Positions 24,480 to 33,442 of a stretch of 64,000 bases of DNA are shown piece by piece. The notes beneath the pieces are model-generated. The model ran no database searches. It saw only the letters and a list, made by a program, of their open reading frames with translations, and was not told the DNA's origin. Location of the stretch: contig CAXBBM010000014.1 of NCBI GenBank assembly GCA_963973915.1, positions 1 through 64,000 on the forward strand, given 5' to 3'. Position 1 is the first letter of the stretch. The number at the start of each line of letters is the position of its first letter. The position numbers and the translations under genes are program-made. The stretch comes from Polycyclovorans sp002706265 (GTDB lineage: Bacteria > Pseudomonadota > Gammaproteobacteria > Nevskiales > Nevskiaceae).

Positions 24480-25122
24480 CCGGATTGAGAGCGCGCGATG
24501 CGCATGCATCCCCTGACCGCGCCAAGGACTCCGGGTTGTATCGGGCCTCGGCGGCTGTCGAGCCAGCGGCCTTCCTGGCGGAACACGCGGCTGCGTTGAT
24601 CCAGGGCTGACTGGCGTTCGACCAGTAGGTGGGCATGCACGCTGCGCCCACGTTCGTCCACAGGCTGTTGCCGAGGCGCATGGTCCGCCACGACTGTTCC
24701 AGTCCGGCAGATACAGAAAATAGCGATCCGTGCCCTGCTCGAATGCTTGCCCGACCGCACGGCCTAGCGGGTTGGACACGAAATACAGATAGGTGCCGAG
24801 ATGAAAGCTGACCGCCTTTCAGTGCGGACCGCTCCCCGCCAGAATGCGGGGGTGCCGGGGTCGATCACGATTTCCTCCACGGCCTGCGCGGTACAGGCCG
24901 CCCGCCGGTGACACCTTGCTGATTGCCCGAGAAGCTGCGTGCCAGGCGGATTTCATCTGAAACCCAGTACTGCAGCGCCTGATCCTGGCTGCGATCGCAC
25001 CGCCATTGCCAGGCCAGGCTGTCGGTGTAGGCCAGACGTTCGGCGTGGGTGTCGGTGGGTCTTGAGGCGCAGGCCGATGCCAGCAAACCGGCCGCCAAGG
25101 CCACTCCGAAGGTCCATTGCAT
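24480..25122 (-). pseudogene. Frameshifted lipoprotein gene remnant
   Basis: On the minus strand an ATG (SD GGGGGAGA) opens a lipoprotein-like N-terminus (MQWTFGVALAAG, then LLASACAS) and runs in frame to a TGA near 24865. Plausible protein sequence then continues in other frames: a segment with VEEIVIDPGTPAFWRG, then one with LGTYLYFVSNPLGRAVGQ and GTDRYFLYLPDW, then TMRLGNSLWTNVGAACMPTYW, then VFRQEGRWLDSRRGP. Each switch is in the same direction (net one base lost), giving three or four frameshifts in GC-rich runs. The family is not recognised. The 3' limit is approximate. Confidence 0.65.
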
Positions 25123-25179
25123 CGTGTCTCCCCCCGCCATGCGCCGAAGTGTAGCGTGAGGCCCGGTTAAACTTGGCGC

Positions 25180-25389
25180 ATGGAATCCCGTCAAGATGAC
25201 CCGGTCGCCTCCCCTTGTGTCGGGCTGTGCGCGCTCAATCCCGCGCGGGTGTGCGCCGGATGCGGCCGGCACATTGACGAGATCGTGGGCTGGTCGACGG
25301 CCGGTCACGATCAGCGCCGCAATTGGCGGGACGCGGCGCGACAGCGGCTCGCTATAATCGCCGCTTCTTCCGCATCACCGGGGTCGTGA
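25180..25389 (+). CDS. DUF1289 domain protein
   Basis: This 69-residue protein has the DUF1289 cysteine pattern (SPCVGLC, then VCAGCGR) followed by EIVGWS and DQRRNWRDAARQRLA. The family is small, with cysteines that may bind a metal; its role is unknown. The last 15 residues are less typical because the stop is shared with the start of the next gene (TGATG). It is divergent from the lipoprotein remnant. Confidence 0.8.
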   Translation: MESRQDDPVASPCVGLCALNPARVCAGCGRHIDEIVGWSTAGHDQRRNWRDAARQRLAIIAASSASPGS

Positions 25390-25787
25390 TGAGTCGAATG
25401 CTGGCCCATTTGGGATTGCTGACCTACGTGCTGGCCGCGCTGGCCGCGCTGCTGATCTGGTTGCCCAACTTTGTGGTGGTCAACGACCATCTGCCGGCCG
25501 AATGGAGCTGGCGCTATGTGGCGGGGTCGGGCGTTCCGCTGGGGCTGCTGCTGGTGACCATCGCCGCCCGCCAATCGATCGCGCCGACCTTCAGACTGCT
25601 GCTGCTGTTCGAGGGCATCGCCGCGATCCTGGTCTGGTTGCTGTGCCTGAAGGCGTTTCACTATCCGCCGCAGGCCAACTTCTTCTGTTCGCTGCAGGTA
25701 GGCATCAGCATCCTGTTCGGGCTGCTGAACCTGATCGGTTATCGACGCGAGTTGAACCAGATCACGCGTGCCCGCATTCGCAACTGA
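25389..25787 (+). CDS. Small inner-membrane protein of unknown function
   Basis: This 132-residue protein has about four predicted membrane helices (near residues 7-27, 42-60, 65-88 and 95-116) and a basic C-terminus (RRELNQITRARIR). I do not recognise a family. It overlaps the DUF1289 stop by one base, so it is translationally coupled to it, and the thioesterase gene follows after 12 bp. Confidence 0.7.
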   Translation: MSRMLAHLGLLTYVLAALAALLIWLPNFVVVNDHLPAEWSWRYVAGSGVPLGLLLVTIAARQSIAPTFRLLLLFEGIAAILVWLLCLKAFHYPPQANFFCSLQVGISILFGLLNLIGYRRELNQITRARIRN

Positions 25788-25799
25788 GCGCCTCCTGAT

Positions 25800-26243
25800 A
25801 TGGCCCGTTTACAGATTGATCGTTCGCACTACGGCTTTTGGCACGCGGTTGCCACGCGTTGGGGTGACCAGGACCCGTTGGGGCATGTGAACAACACCCG
25901 CTTCTATGCCTTCGACGAGGACGCACGAACCGCTTACTTCGGTGCGCTTTGGGGTGATGACCCCAAGTTCTGGCAAGAATACGGGTTGATTCTCGGGCGC
26001 TTGTCCTGCGACTTCGTGGCGCAACTCAAGCACCCGGCAACGGTCGACATTGGCCTTCGCATCCGGCGGCTGGGCAGCAGCAGCCTCTGCACCGAAGGCG
26101 CGATGTTCGACGGCGACCGGCTGGTGGCGGTCACCGAAGGCGTGGTGGTCTGGTTTGACTACAAGGCGCAGAAGCCCGCGCGGATTCCCGACGCGGTGCG
26201 CGCCAAGGTCATGGCACGGGAACCCGTGGCGCCCGAGTCTTAA
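25800..26243 (+). CDS. Acyl-CoA thioesterase (hotdog fold, 4HBT type)
   Basis: The 147-residue single-hotdog protein has the 4-hydroxybenzoyl-CoA-thioesterase-type active-site stretch TRWGDQDPLGHVNNTRFYAFDEDAR, with the catalytic Asp and the HVNN motif. The substrate is unknown; relatives act on long-chain or aromatic acyl-CoAs. Its stop overlaps the convergent purB stop by 4 bp. Confidence 0.88.
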   Translation: MARLQIDRSHYGFWHAVATRWGDQDPLGHVNNTRFYAFDEDARTAYFGALWGDDPKFWQEYGLILGRLSCDFVAQLKHPATVDIGLRIRRLGSSSLCTEGAMFDGDRLVAVTEGVVVWFDYKAQKPARIPDAVRAKVMAREPVAPES

Positions 26244-27607
26244 AGCGACTCGGCCTGGCGCGCGGCGTTGCCGACGTAGTCGCCAGGCGTCATGGCCATG
26301 AGGCGTGCCTTTTCGCCGTCAGGCAGATCAAGGGTCTGGATGAATCCCCGCAAGGCATCGCGGCCCAAGCGAGTGCCTCGGGTGAGGCGCTTGAGCTGCT
26401 CGTAAGGTTCGGGCAGGCCGTAGCGGCGCATGACGGTCTGGATGGCTTCGCCCAGCACCTCCCAATTCTGGTCAAGGTCTTGCCCCATGCGCCAGGCGTC
26501 GGCTTCCAGCTTGCCGATGCCCTTCAGCAACGACTCGAAACCAACCACCGCGTGCGCCACCCCGACGCCGAGGTTGCGCAGGGTGGTGGAGTCGGTGAGG
26601 TCGCGCTGCCAGCGCGATACCGGCAGCTTCTCGGCCAGAAAGGTGAGTACCGCGTTGGCCATGCCGAAGTTGCCCTCGGCGTTTTCGAAGTCGATCGGGT
26701 TGACCTTGTGCGGCATGGTTGAACTGCCCACTTCGCCGGCCACGGTGCGCTGCTTGAAGTACCCCAGCGAGATGTAGCCCCAGACATCACGGGCGAAGTC
26801 CACCAGAATGGTATTCGCACGCGTCAGTGCATGGAAGTACTCGGCGATGTAGTCGTGTGGCTCGATCTGGGTGGTTGCCGGGCTGGGCGTGAGGCCGAGG
26901 CCCGTGATCACCCCGGCGGAAAAGGCCGCCCAGTCAACCTCGGGATAGGCTGCAAGGTGCGCGTTGTAGTTGCCCACCGCGCCGTTCATCTTCGCCAGCA
27001 GCGGCACCGCCGCCAGTTGCTCGCGTTGCCGCGCCAGGCGCGCCTTGAAAATCACCATTTCCTTGCCCAGCGTGGTCGGCGACGCCGGCTGGCCGTGGGT
27101 GCGCGACAGCATCGGCTGCTCGGCATAGCTGCGGGCGAGGCCCTCGAAGGCGTTCAGGGTGCGATCGAGCAGCGGCAGCAGCACCTGTTTGCGCGCATCG
27201 CGCAGCATCAGCGCGTGGGCCAGGTTGTTGATGTCTTCAGAGGTGCAGGCGAAGTGGATGAACTCCTTGATCGCCGCCAGTTCAGGCTGTGAAGCCACCT
27301 TTTCTTTGAGGAAATACTCCACCGCCTTGACGTCGTGATTGGTGGTTTCCTCAATCGTTTTCACGCGCTGGGCGTCATCGATGTCGAAGTTGTCGATCAG
27401 CGTGTCGAGCTTGGCCAGCGCGGCCGGCGACAGGGCGGGGACTTCGGGAATGCCCGGGTGCGCGGCCAGTGCCTGCAGCCAGCGGACCTCGCCCATCACG
27501 CGGTAGCGGATCAATCCGTACTCGGAGAAAATGGCCCGCAGGGCGACGGTTTTCACCGCATAGCGGCCATCGATGGGGGAAATGGCCGAAAGTGACGTGA
27601 GGTTCAT
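26240..27607 (-). CDS. purB: Adenylosuccinate lyase
   Basis: PurB splits SAICAR and adenylosuccinate in purine synthesis. The 455-residue chain has the superfamily signature GSSTMPHKVNPIDFENAEGN, the motif TSEDINNLAHALMLRDAR and the histidine region SRTHGQPASPTTLGKE. It is the long gammaproteobacterial form. It is divergent from fumC, itself a member of the same lyase superfamily, across 48 bp that includes the palindrome TTAACGTTAA (27638-27647). Confidence 0.98.
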   Translation of the reverse strand: MNLTSLSAISPIDGRYAVKTVALRAIFSEYGLIRYRVMGEVRWLQALAAHPGIPEVPALSPAALAKLDTLIDNFDIDDAQRVKTIEETTNHDVKAVEYFLKEKVASQPELAAIKEFIHFACTSEDINNLAHALMLRDARKQVLLPLLDRTLNAFEGLARSYAEQPMLSRTHGQPASPTTLGKEMVIFKARLARQREQLAAVPLLAKMNGAVGNYNAHLAAYPEVDWAAFSAGVITGLGLTPSPATTQIEPHDYIAEYFHALTRANTILVDFARDVWGYISLGYFKQRTVAGEVGSSTMPHKVNPIDFENAEGNFGMANAVLTFLAEKLPVSRWQRDLTDSTTLRNLGVGVAHAVVGFESLLKGIGKLEADAWRMGQDLDQNWEVLGEAIQTVMRRYGLPEPYEQLKRLTRGTRLGRDALRGFIQTLDLPDGEKARLMAMTPGDYVGNAARQAESL

Positions 27608-27655
27608 GGGTCAACGCTTGGTAGTCTGGGGTGCATTTTAACGTTAAGGGCCGCC

Positions 27656-29002
27656 ATGACTGACACCGCACCCCTCTGGGGCACCCAAACGCAGCTGGCA
27701 GTTGAGAATTTTCCGATCTCGGGCGAGCGCCTGCACCCGGCCTTCATTCGTGCCCTGGGTGCGGTGAAGGCCGCCGCTGCCGAGTCCAACCTCGCCTGCT
27801 CGGCCTTGCCGGCGTCGGTCGCGAAGGCCATTGCCGCGGCCGCGGGCGCCATTGCAGAAGGGCGATACGCCGACCAGTTCCCGGTGGACGTGTTTCAGAC
27901 CGGGTCCGGCACCTCGACCAACATGAATGCCAACGAGGTCATTGCCGCGCTGGCCAGCCAGGCGCTCGGGCAGGCGGTGCACCCCAACGATCATGTCAAC
28001 GCCAGCCAGTCGTCGAACGATGTCATCCCCACCACCGCGCATGTGGCCGCGGCGGTGATGCTGGACCAGTCACTGCTGCCGGCACTGGCGGATTTGCGCG
28101 CCGCCATCCAGACACGGGTGGACGCCCTGGGCAACACCATCAAGACCGGCCGCACGCATTTGATGGATGCCATGCCCATCAGCCTCGGGCAGGAGCTGTC
28201 CGGCTGGGCGCAACAGGTCGCCAGCGCCGAGGCGCGGCTTGGCGCGGTGCAGCTGCGCCTGCACCGCCTGGCGGTGGGCGGCACGGCTGTGGGCACCGGG
28301 CTGAACGCGCCCCCGACCTACGCCGAGGGGGTGTGCCAGGCGCTGCGGCAGCGTTATCGGTTGGACTTTGGCGTTGCGCAAAACCACTTCGAGGCGCTGT
28401 CGAGCCTCGACACGCTGGCCGAACTGTCGGGCCAGCTCAAGGTGCTGGCCGGCAGCTTGATGAAGATCTCGAACGACCTGCGCTGGATGAACAGCGGCCC
28501 GCTGGCGGGCTTGGCCGAGATCGCCTTGCCGGCCCTGCAGGCCGGCTCCAGCATCATGCCGGGCAAGGTCAATCCGGTGATTCCAGAGGCGGTGTGCATG
28601 GTCTGCGCCCGGGTGATCGGCAACGACGCTGCCGTGACCATTGCCGCGCAATCCGGCAACTTTCAGCTCAACGTGATGTGGCCGGTGGCCATACAGAGCG
28701 TATTGAACAGCCTCGACCTGCTCAGTGCCGCGAGCCGGCAGTTGGGCGCCCAGGCCATCGCCCGGTTCACGGTCAATCAGGCGCGGCTCGATGACGCGCT
28801 GCGGCGCAATCCGATTCTGGTGACCGCACTGAACCAGCGCATCGGCTACGAGGCGGGCAGCCGCATCGCCAAGCGCGCCTACGCCGAAGGGCGCCCGGTG
28901 CTTGATGTGGCCGAAGAAGACACCGAGCTGTCACGCGACGAACTGGCGCGTCTGCTCGACCCGGCGGGGCTGATCGGGCCGTCGGGCAAGGCTGCGGATT
29001 AG
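27656..29002 (+). CDS. fumC: Fumarate hydratase, class II
   Basis: FumC hydrates fumarate to malate in the TCA cycle without an iron-sulfur cluster. The 448-residue chain has the fumarase signatures GSGTSTNMNANEV, NASQSSNDVIPTTAHV and GSSIMPGKVNPVIPE, and the TGRTHLMDAMPISLGQE segment with the catalytic His. A class I fumarase gene follows on the same strand 60 bp downstream. Confidence 0.97.
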   Translation: MTDTAPLWGTQTQLAVENFPISGERLHPAFIRALGAVKAAAAESNLACSALPASVAKAIAAAAGAIAEGRYADQFPVDVFQTGSGTSTNMNANEVIAALASQALGQAVHPNDHVNASQSSNDVIPTTAHVAAAVMLDQSLLPALADLRAAIQTRVDALGNTIKTGRTHLMDAMPISLGQELSGWAQQVASAEARLGAVQLRLHRLAVGGTAVGTGLNAPPTYAEGVCQALRQRYRLDFGVAQNHFEALSSLDTLAELSGQLKVLAGSLMKISNDLRWMNSGPLAGLAEIALPALQAGSSIMPGKVNPVIPEAVCMVCARVIGNDAAVTIAAQSGNFQLNVMWPVAIQSVLNSLDLLSAASRQLGAQAIARFTVNQARLDDALRRNPILVTALNQRIGYEAGSRIAKRAYAEGRPVLDVAEEDTELSRDELARLLDPAGLIGPSGKAAD

Positions 29003-29062
29003 CGGTCTCAGCGGTGGTCTGGCTACACTGCGCGTCCGATTTTTCAGCAAGCTCCCCAGTCG

Positions 29063-30583
29063 ATGACCACCATCCGCCAGGCTGACTTCATCCAGTCCAT
29101 TGAAGACGCATTCCAGTACATCAGTTGCTACCACCCACTGGACTACATACAGGCACTGGGCAAGGCCTGGGAGCGGGAAGAAAGCCCGGCCGCCAAAGAC
29201 GCGATCGCACAGATTCTGACCAACTCGCGGATGAGCGCCGAAGGTCGTCGCCCGATCTGCCAGGACACGGGCATCGCCACCGTGTTTCTGAAAGTGGGCA
29301 TGCACCTGCGCTGGGACGCGACCATGAGCGTCACCGACATGGTCAACGAAGGCGTGCGCCGCGCCTACAACAATGCCGACAACAAGCTGCGCGCCTCGGT
29401 GCTGGCCGACCCGGCGGGCACGCGCAAGAACACGCAGGACAACACGCCCGCGGTCATCCACACCGAAATCGTCGCAGGCGATGGCCTTGAGGTGATCTGC
29501 GCCGCCAAGGGGGGCGGTTCTGAAGCCAAGGCAAAGATGGCGATGCTCAATCCGTCCGACTCCATCGTCGACTGGGTGATCAAGACCGTTCCGACGATGG
29601 GCGCCGGCTGGTGTCCGCCCGGCATACTCGGCATCGGCATCGGCGGCACGCCGGAAAAAGCCATGCTGATGGCCAAGGAATCGTTGATGGCGCCGGTCGA
29701 CATTCACGATCTGATCGAGCGTGGCGCGAGCAACCGCGCCGAAGAGCTGCGACTGGAACTGTTTGACAAGGTCAACGGCCTGGGCATCGGCGCGCAGGGG
29801 CTCGGCGGCCTGACCACCGTGGTCGATGTCAAAGTGCTCGACTGCCCGACCCACGCCGCCAACCTGCCGGTGGCGATGATTCCCAACTGTGCGGCAACCC
29901 GCCACGTGCACTTTCACCTGCACGGCGATGGCCCGGCCGAACTGCCGGTGCCGCGTCTTGAAGACTGGCCGCAGGTGACCTGGAAGGCCAACCTTGAAAC
30001 CTCGACGCGCGTCGATCTCGACCGCCTGACGCAGGACGAAGTGGCCCGCTGGAAGCCCGGCCAGACCCTGCTGTTGAACGGCAAAATGCTCACCGGCCGT
30101 GATGCGGCCCACAAGCGCATCGCCGACATGCTCGCCAAGGGGCAGAAATTGCCCGTGGACTTCACCAACCGCGTCATCTATTACGTCGGCCCGGTGGACC
30201 CGGTGCGCGACGAGGTGGTGGGCCCGGCTGGCCCGACCACCGCGACCCGGATGGACAAGTTCACCGAAATCATGCTGGGCCAGACCGGCCTCATCGCCAT
30301 GGTGGGCAAGGCCGAGCGCGGCCCTGTGGCCATTGAATCGATCAAGAAGCATCGCAGTGCCTATCTGATGGCGGTGGGCGGTGCGGCCTATCTGGTGGCC
30401 AAGGCCATTCGCGGCGCCAAGGTGGTCGGCTTTGAAGACCTGGGCATGGAGGCCATCTACGAATTCGACGTGCAGGACATGCCGGTGACCGTGGCGGTGG
30501 ACGCCACCGGCGAGTCAGTGCACCAGACCGGACCCAAGCTCTGGCAGGGCCGCATCGGCAAGATCCCGGTTGTGGCCGCCTGA
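29063..30583 (+). CDS. Fumarate hydratase, class I ([4Fe-4S])
   Basis: This 506-residue protein is a single-chain class I fumarase: an alpha-like N-terminal region (RPICQDTGIATVFLKVG, GSEAKAKMAML, GWCPPGILGIGIGGTPEKAM) fused to a beta-like C-terminal region (GQTLLLNGKMLTGRDAAHKRI, GPTTATRMDKF, GLEDLG-like GFEDLGMEAIYEF). Cys residues at ICQD, WCPPG and PNCAATRH are likely cluster ligands. It catalyses the same reaction as FumC but is oxygen-sensitive in related enzymes. Confidence 0.95.
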   Translation: MTTIRQADFIQSIEDAFQYISCYHPLDYIQALGKAWEREESPAAKDAIAQILTNSRMSAEGRRPICQDTGIATVFLKVGMHLRWDATMSVTDMVNEGVRRAYNNADNKLRASVLADPAGTRKNTQDNTPAVIHTEIVAGDGLEVICAAKGGGSEAKAKMAMLNPSDSIVDWVIKTVPTMGAGWCPPGILGIGIGGTPEKAMLMAKESLMAPVDIHDLIERGASNRAEELRLELFDKVNGLGIGAQGLGGLTTVVDVKVLDCPTHAANLPVAMIPNCAATRHVHFHLHGDGPAELPVPRLEDWPQVTWKANLETSTRVDLDRLTQDEVARWKPGQTLLLNGKMLTGRDAAHKRIADMLAKGQKLPVDFTNRVIYYVGPVDPVRDEVVGPAGPTTATRMDKFTEIMLGQTGLIAMVGKAERGPVAIESIKKHRSAYLMAVGGAAYLVAKAIRGAKVVGFEDLGMEAIYEFDVQDMPVTVAVDATGESVHQTGPKLWQGRIGKIPVVAA

Positions 30584-30620
30584 ACGCCTTACGCTGCCCC
30601 CTTCGCAAGACGAGATTCCG

Positions 30621-31130
30621 ATGACTCACGCGTATCGTCCGCTGCAATTTCTGGGTTTTCTCGGCTGTGTGGCGGGGCTTGGCTTTGCCTTGTACCTGGA
30701 GCACTTTCATGGGCTTGAGCCCTGCCCAATGTGCATTTTCCAGCGCGTGGCAATGCTGGCGACGGGGTTGGTGTTCTTGCTCGCCGGGCTGCACGGGCCG
30801 CGACGCGGCGGCCGCGGCTTTTACGCTTTTCTGGCGCTGCTGACGTCCAGTGCCGGGGCGTTCGTGGCCGGGCGTCACGTCTGGCTGCAATCCTTGCCGG
30901 CCGATCAGGTGCCGGCCTGCGGGCCGACCCTCGATTACCTGATGGACGTCATGCCGTTCGCCGAAGTGCTGTCCACCGTGCTGCGTGGTGACGGCAACTG
31001 CGCGGTGATTGATGCCGCGTGGCTGGGCATCAGCCTGCCGGGCTGGACCCTGATCGCCTTCATCGGCCTCGCCGTGTACGCCGTTGCCGTGCCCGTGCTG
31101 GCCCGTCAGCCTTTCGACCGCCTCGATTGA
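30621..31130 (+). CDS. dsbB: Disulfide bond formation protein DsbB
   Basis: DsbB reoxidises DsbA and passes electrons to quinones. The 169-residue protein has four membrane helices and the two redox pairs in periplasmic loops: Cys35-Pro-Met-Cys38 and Cys100/Cys127. An arginine follows the first pair (FQRVAML), as required for quinone interaction. No dsbA is seen nearby. Confidence 0.93.
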   Translation: MTHAYRPLQFLGFLGCVAGLGFALYLEHFHGLEPCPMCIFQRVAMLATGLVFLLAGLHGPRRGGRGFYAFLALLTSSAGAFVAGRHVWLQSLPADQVPACGPTLDYLMDVMPFAEVLSTVLRGDGNCAVIDAAWLGISLPGWTLIAFIGLAVYAVAVPVLARQPFDRLD

Positions 31131-31164
31131 GGCCGTTCATTCTTTCGCATTCACGGGTACTTTC

Positions 31165-31653
31165 ATGAGCGCTTTCGCAACCACCGATCTTTGTGACGAT
31201 CACGCCGACCTGCAGGTCTGCGAGCCCATCTTCCTCGACTTCGGCGGTGCCATTGCCTTTGCCGGGCCAATCAAGACCTTGAAGGTCTTTGAAGACAACG
31301 CCCTGGTGCGCAGCACGCTCGAGCAGCCGGGCCGCGGGCAGGTGCTGGTCGTGGATGGCGGCGGCTCCATGCGCTGCGCCCTGGTGGGCGGCAATATCGG
31401 CGCGCTGGCCGAGAAGAATGACTGGGCAGGCGTGGTCGTCAACGGCTGCGTGCGCGACAGCGAAGAGCTGGCCGAGCAGGAAGTGGGCATCAAGGCCTTG
31501 GCGACGCATCCGCGCAAGAGCGAGAAGGGCCTGCACACCGGTCATGTGGATCGCGTGGTCGAATTCGCCGGCGTGCGCTTCGTGCCCGGCGCCTGGCTTT
31601 ACGCCGATGCCGACGGCATCGTGGTCGCCGAATCGGCGGTCCACAAAGGCTGA
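31165..31653 (+). CDS. rraA: Regulator of ribonuclease activity A
   Basis: RraA is a trimeric inhibitor of RNase E; the fold is also shared with HMG/CHA aldolases. The 162-residue chain has TTDLCDDH, FAGPIKTLKVFEDN, GGSMRCALVGGNIG and GVVVNGCVRDSEEL, close to the E. coli protein in length. The conserved aldolase residues are partly present, so an aldolase activity cannot be excluded. Confidence 0.92.
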   Translation: MSAFATTDLCDDHADLQVCEPIFLDFGGAIAFAGPIKTLKVFEDNALVRSTLEQPGRGQVLVVDGGGSMRCALVGGNIGALAEKNDWAGVVVNGCVRDSEELAEQEVGIKALATHPRKSEKGLHTGHVDRVVEFAGVRFVPGAWLYADADGIVVAESAVHKG

Positions 31654-31690
31654 GCAAGCGGACCCGCTGCCGCACAAGGCCGCTGCCGTC

Positions 31691-31718
31691 TTGTTGCACT
31701 GCGGCAATCGGATATAAT
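31691..31718 (+). promoter_or_regulatory. Candidate sigma-70 promoter upstream of aceA
   Basis: TTGTTG (31691-31696) and TATAAT (31713-31718) are 16 bp apart in the 284-bp gap before aceA, predicting a leader of about 210 nt. The -10 is perfect; the -35 matches TTG only. No operator for a known glyoxylate-cycle regulator could be identified in the leader. Confidence 0.55.
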
Positions 31719-31937
31719 GCCCGACTTTGCCGTGCCGGCTCGCGCAGGTGAGCTGACACGACACGTCGGCAGTGACCCGTGCATCGTCTCGATCACAAGG
31801 CACGTTTGCCGGGGATGCGTTGGCTAAAAGCGTTCAGACGGAGCAAGGGCGTCATCCGCCTTGCCTGATCGGGTCGCTCAGCCAGTTGTCCGATTGCTGG
31901 CCCCCTACCCATTTTTCACCCACAGGAACGGTTGAAC

Positions 31938-33245
31938 ATGACCCGTGACGAGCAGATCAAGGCCCTTGAACAAGACTGGGCAACGAACCCCCGCTGGAAA
32001 AACGTCAAGCGCAATTACAGCGCGGCAGATGTGGTCCGTCTGCGCGGCAGCCTGAATGTCGAGCACACGCTCGCCAAGCGTGGCGCCGAAAAGCTCTGGA
32101 AGCTCGTCAATGGCGAAGCCAAGAAAGGTTATGTGAACGCGTTTGGCGCGATCACCGCAGGTCAGGCCATGCAGCAGGCCAAGGCCGGCCTCGAAGCCGT
32201 GTACCTGTCCGGCTGGCAGGTCGCTGCCGACGGCAACACCAGCGAAACCATGTACCCCGACCAGTCGCTCTATGCGTATGACTCGGTGCCGACCATGGTT
32301 CGCCGCATCAACAACACCTTCAAGCGCGCTGACGAGATCCAGTGGGCCAAGGGCATCGAGGCGGGTCACAAAGACTTCGTCGACTACTTCCTGCCGGTCG
32401 TGGCCGACGCCGAAGCCGGTTTCGGCGGCGTGCTCAACGCCTTCGAGCTGATGAAGAACATGATCGGCGCGGGCGCGGCCGGCGTGCACTTCGAAGACCA
32501 GCTGGCTGCGGTGAAGAAGTGCGGTCACATGGGCGGCAAGGTGTTGGTGCCGACCTCCGAAGCCTGCGAAAAGCTCACCGCCGCGCGCTTTGCCGCCGAC
32601 GTGATGGGCGTGCCGACCATCGTGCTGGCCCGTACTGATGCCGAGGCCGCCAACCTGATCACCTCCGACCATGATGCGAACGACAAGCCGTTCCTCACCG
32701 GCGAGCGCACCCAGGAAGGCTTCTACCGCGTCAAGAATGGCCTTGAGCAGGCCATCAGCCGCGGCGTGGCCTACGCCCCGTATGCCGACCTCGTCTGGTG
32801 CGAAACCGGCGTTCCCGACATCGGCTTTGCGCGTGAATTCGCCCAGGCCGTGCTCAAGGAAAACCCCGGCAAGCTGCTGAGCTACAACTGCTCGCCGTCG
32901 TTCAACTGGAAGAAGAACCTCAACGACAAGCAGATCGCCAGCTTCCAGGAAGACCTGTCGGCGCTGGGCTACAAGTACCAGTTCATCACTCTGGCCGGCA
33001 TTCACGTCAACTGGTACAACACCTTCCAGTTCGCCCACGCCTATGCGCGCGGCGAAGGCATGAAGCACTACACCGAAATGGTGCAGGAACCCGAATTCGC
33101 CGCACGCGAAAAGGGCTACACCTTCGTGTCGCACCAGCAGGAAGTCGGTGCCGGTTACTTCGACGACGTCACCACCGTCATCCAGGGCGGCAGCTCCTCG
33201 GTCAAAGCCCTCACCGGCTCCACCGAAGAGGAACAGTTTCACTGA
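31938..33245 (+). CDS. aceA: Isocitrate lyase
   Basis: AceA splits isocitrate into succinate and glyoxylate, the first step of the glyoxylate shunt used on acetate, fatty acids or alkanes. The 435-residue chain has the catalytic KKCGHMGGK loop (about residue 194), the VADAEAGFGGVLNAFELMK metal-site segment and SPSFNWKK. The ATG lies 10 nt after AGGAACGG; a TTG 6 bp earlier is possible. No malate synthase or AceK gene is present in the window. Confidence 0.97.
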   Translation: MTRDEQIKALEQDWATNPRWKNVKRNYSAADVVRLRGSLNVEHTLAKRGAEKLWKLVNGEAKKGYVNAFGAITAGQAMQQAKAGLEAVYLSGWQVAADGNTSETMYPDQSLYAYDSVPTMVRRINNTFKRADEIQWAKGIEAGHKDFVDYFLPVVADAEAGFGGVLNAFELMKNMIGAGAAGVHFEDQLAAVKKCGHMGGKVLVPTSEACEKLTAARFAADVMGVPTIVLARTDAEAANLITSDHDANDKPFLTGERTQEGFYRVKNGLEQAISRGVAYAPYADLVWCETGVPDIGFAREFAQAVLKENPGKLLSYNCSPSFNWKKNLNDKQIASFQEDLSALGYKYQFITLAGIHVNWYNTFQFAHAYARGEGMKHYTEMVQEPEFAAREKGYTFVSHQQEVGAGYFDDVTTVIQGGSSSVKALTGSTEEEQFH

Positions 33246-33270
33246 GCGACAAGCGCCGCTTGAAAGTGTC

Positions 33271-33295
33271 GATCGTCGCCTGAAAAACGACGATC
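33271..33295 (+). repeat. Inverted repeat directly downstream of aceA
   Basis: GATCGTCG and CGACGATC form a perfect 8-bp stem around a 9-nt loop (CCTGAAAAA), starting 26 bp after the aceA stop. With no T-run it is not a classical terminator and may protect the aceA mRNA 3' end. Confidence 0.5.
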
Positions 33296-33412
33296 CTCAC
33301 CTTAAACGCGGTCGCTGGCCTTAAAAATCCAGCAGAAAAACGTTGCTGATGTTCGAGGCGGTACCAAGGGGAGATGATGTGTCTCCTCCGCATCCGCCCC
33401 GGAGCACACAAG

Positions 33413-33442
33413 AAAGGCCTTGTCTCACGACAGGGCCTTTTT
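33413..33442 (+). terminator. Intrinsic terminator of aceA
   Basis: AAGGCCTTGTC and GACAGGGCCTT form an 11-bp stem with one G-T pair and a TCAC loop, followed by further T. It lies 168 bp after the aceA stop and upstream of the monooxygenase gene. Confidence 0.85.

Noticed and set aside
28931..30352. Long minus-strand open frame (473 codons) opposite the class I fumarase gene
   Set aside because: It is the antisense of a clearly recognised enzyme, rich in His, Gly and Arg, with no domain or ribosome-binding site.
31905..33242. Minus-strand open frame (445 codons) opposite aceA
   Set aside because: It is the mirror of the isocitrate lyase gene. Its length follows from codon bias, and no motif supports it.
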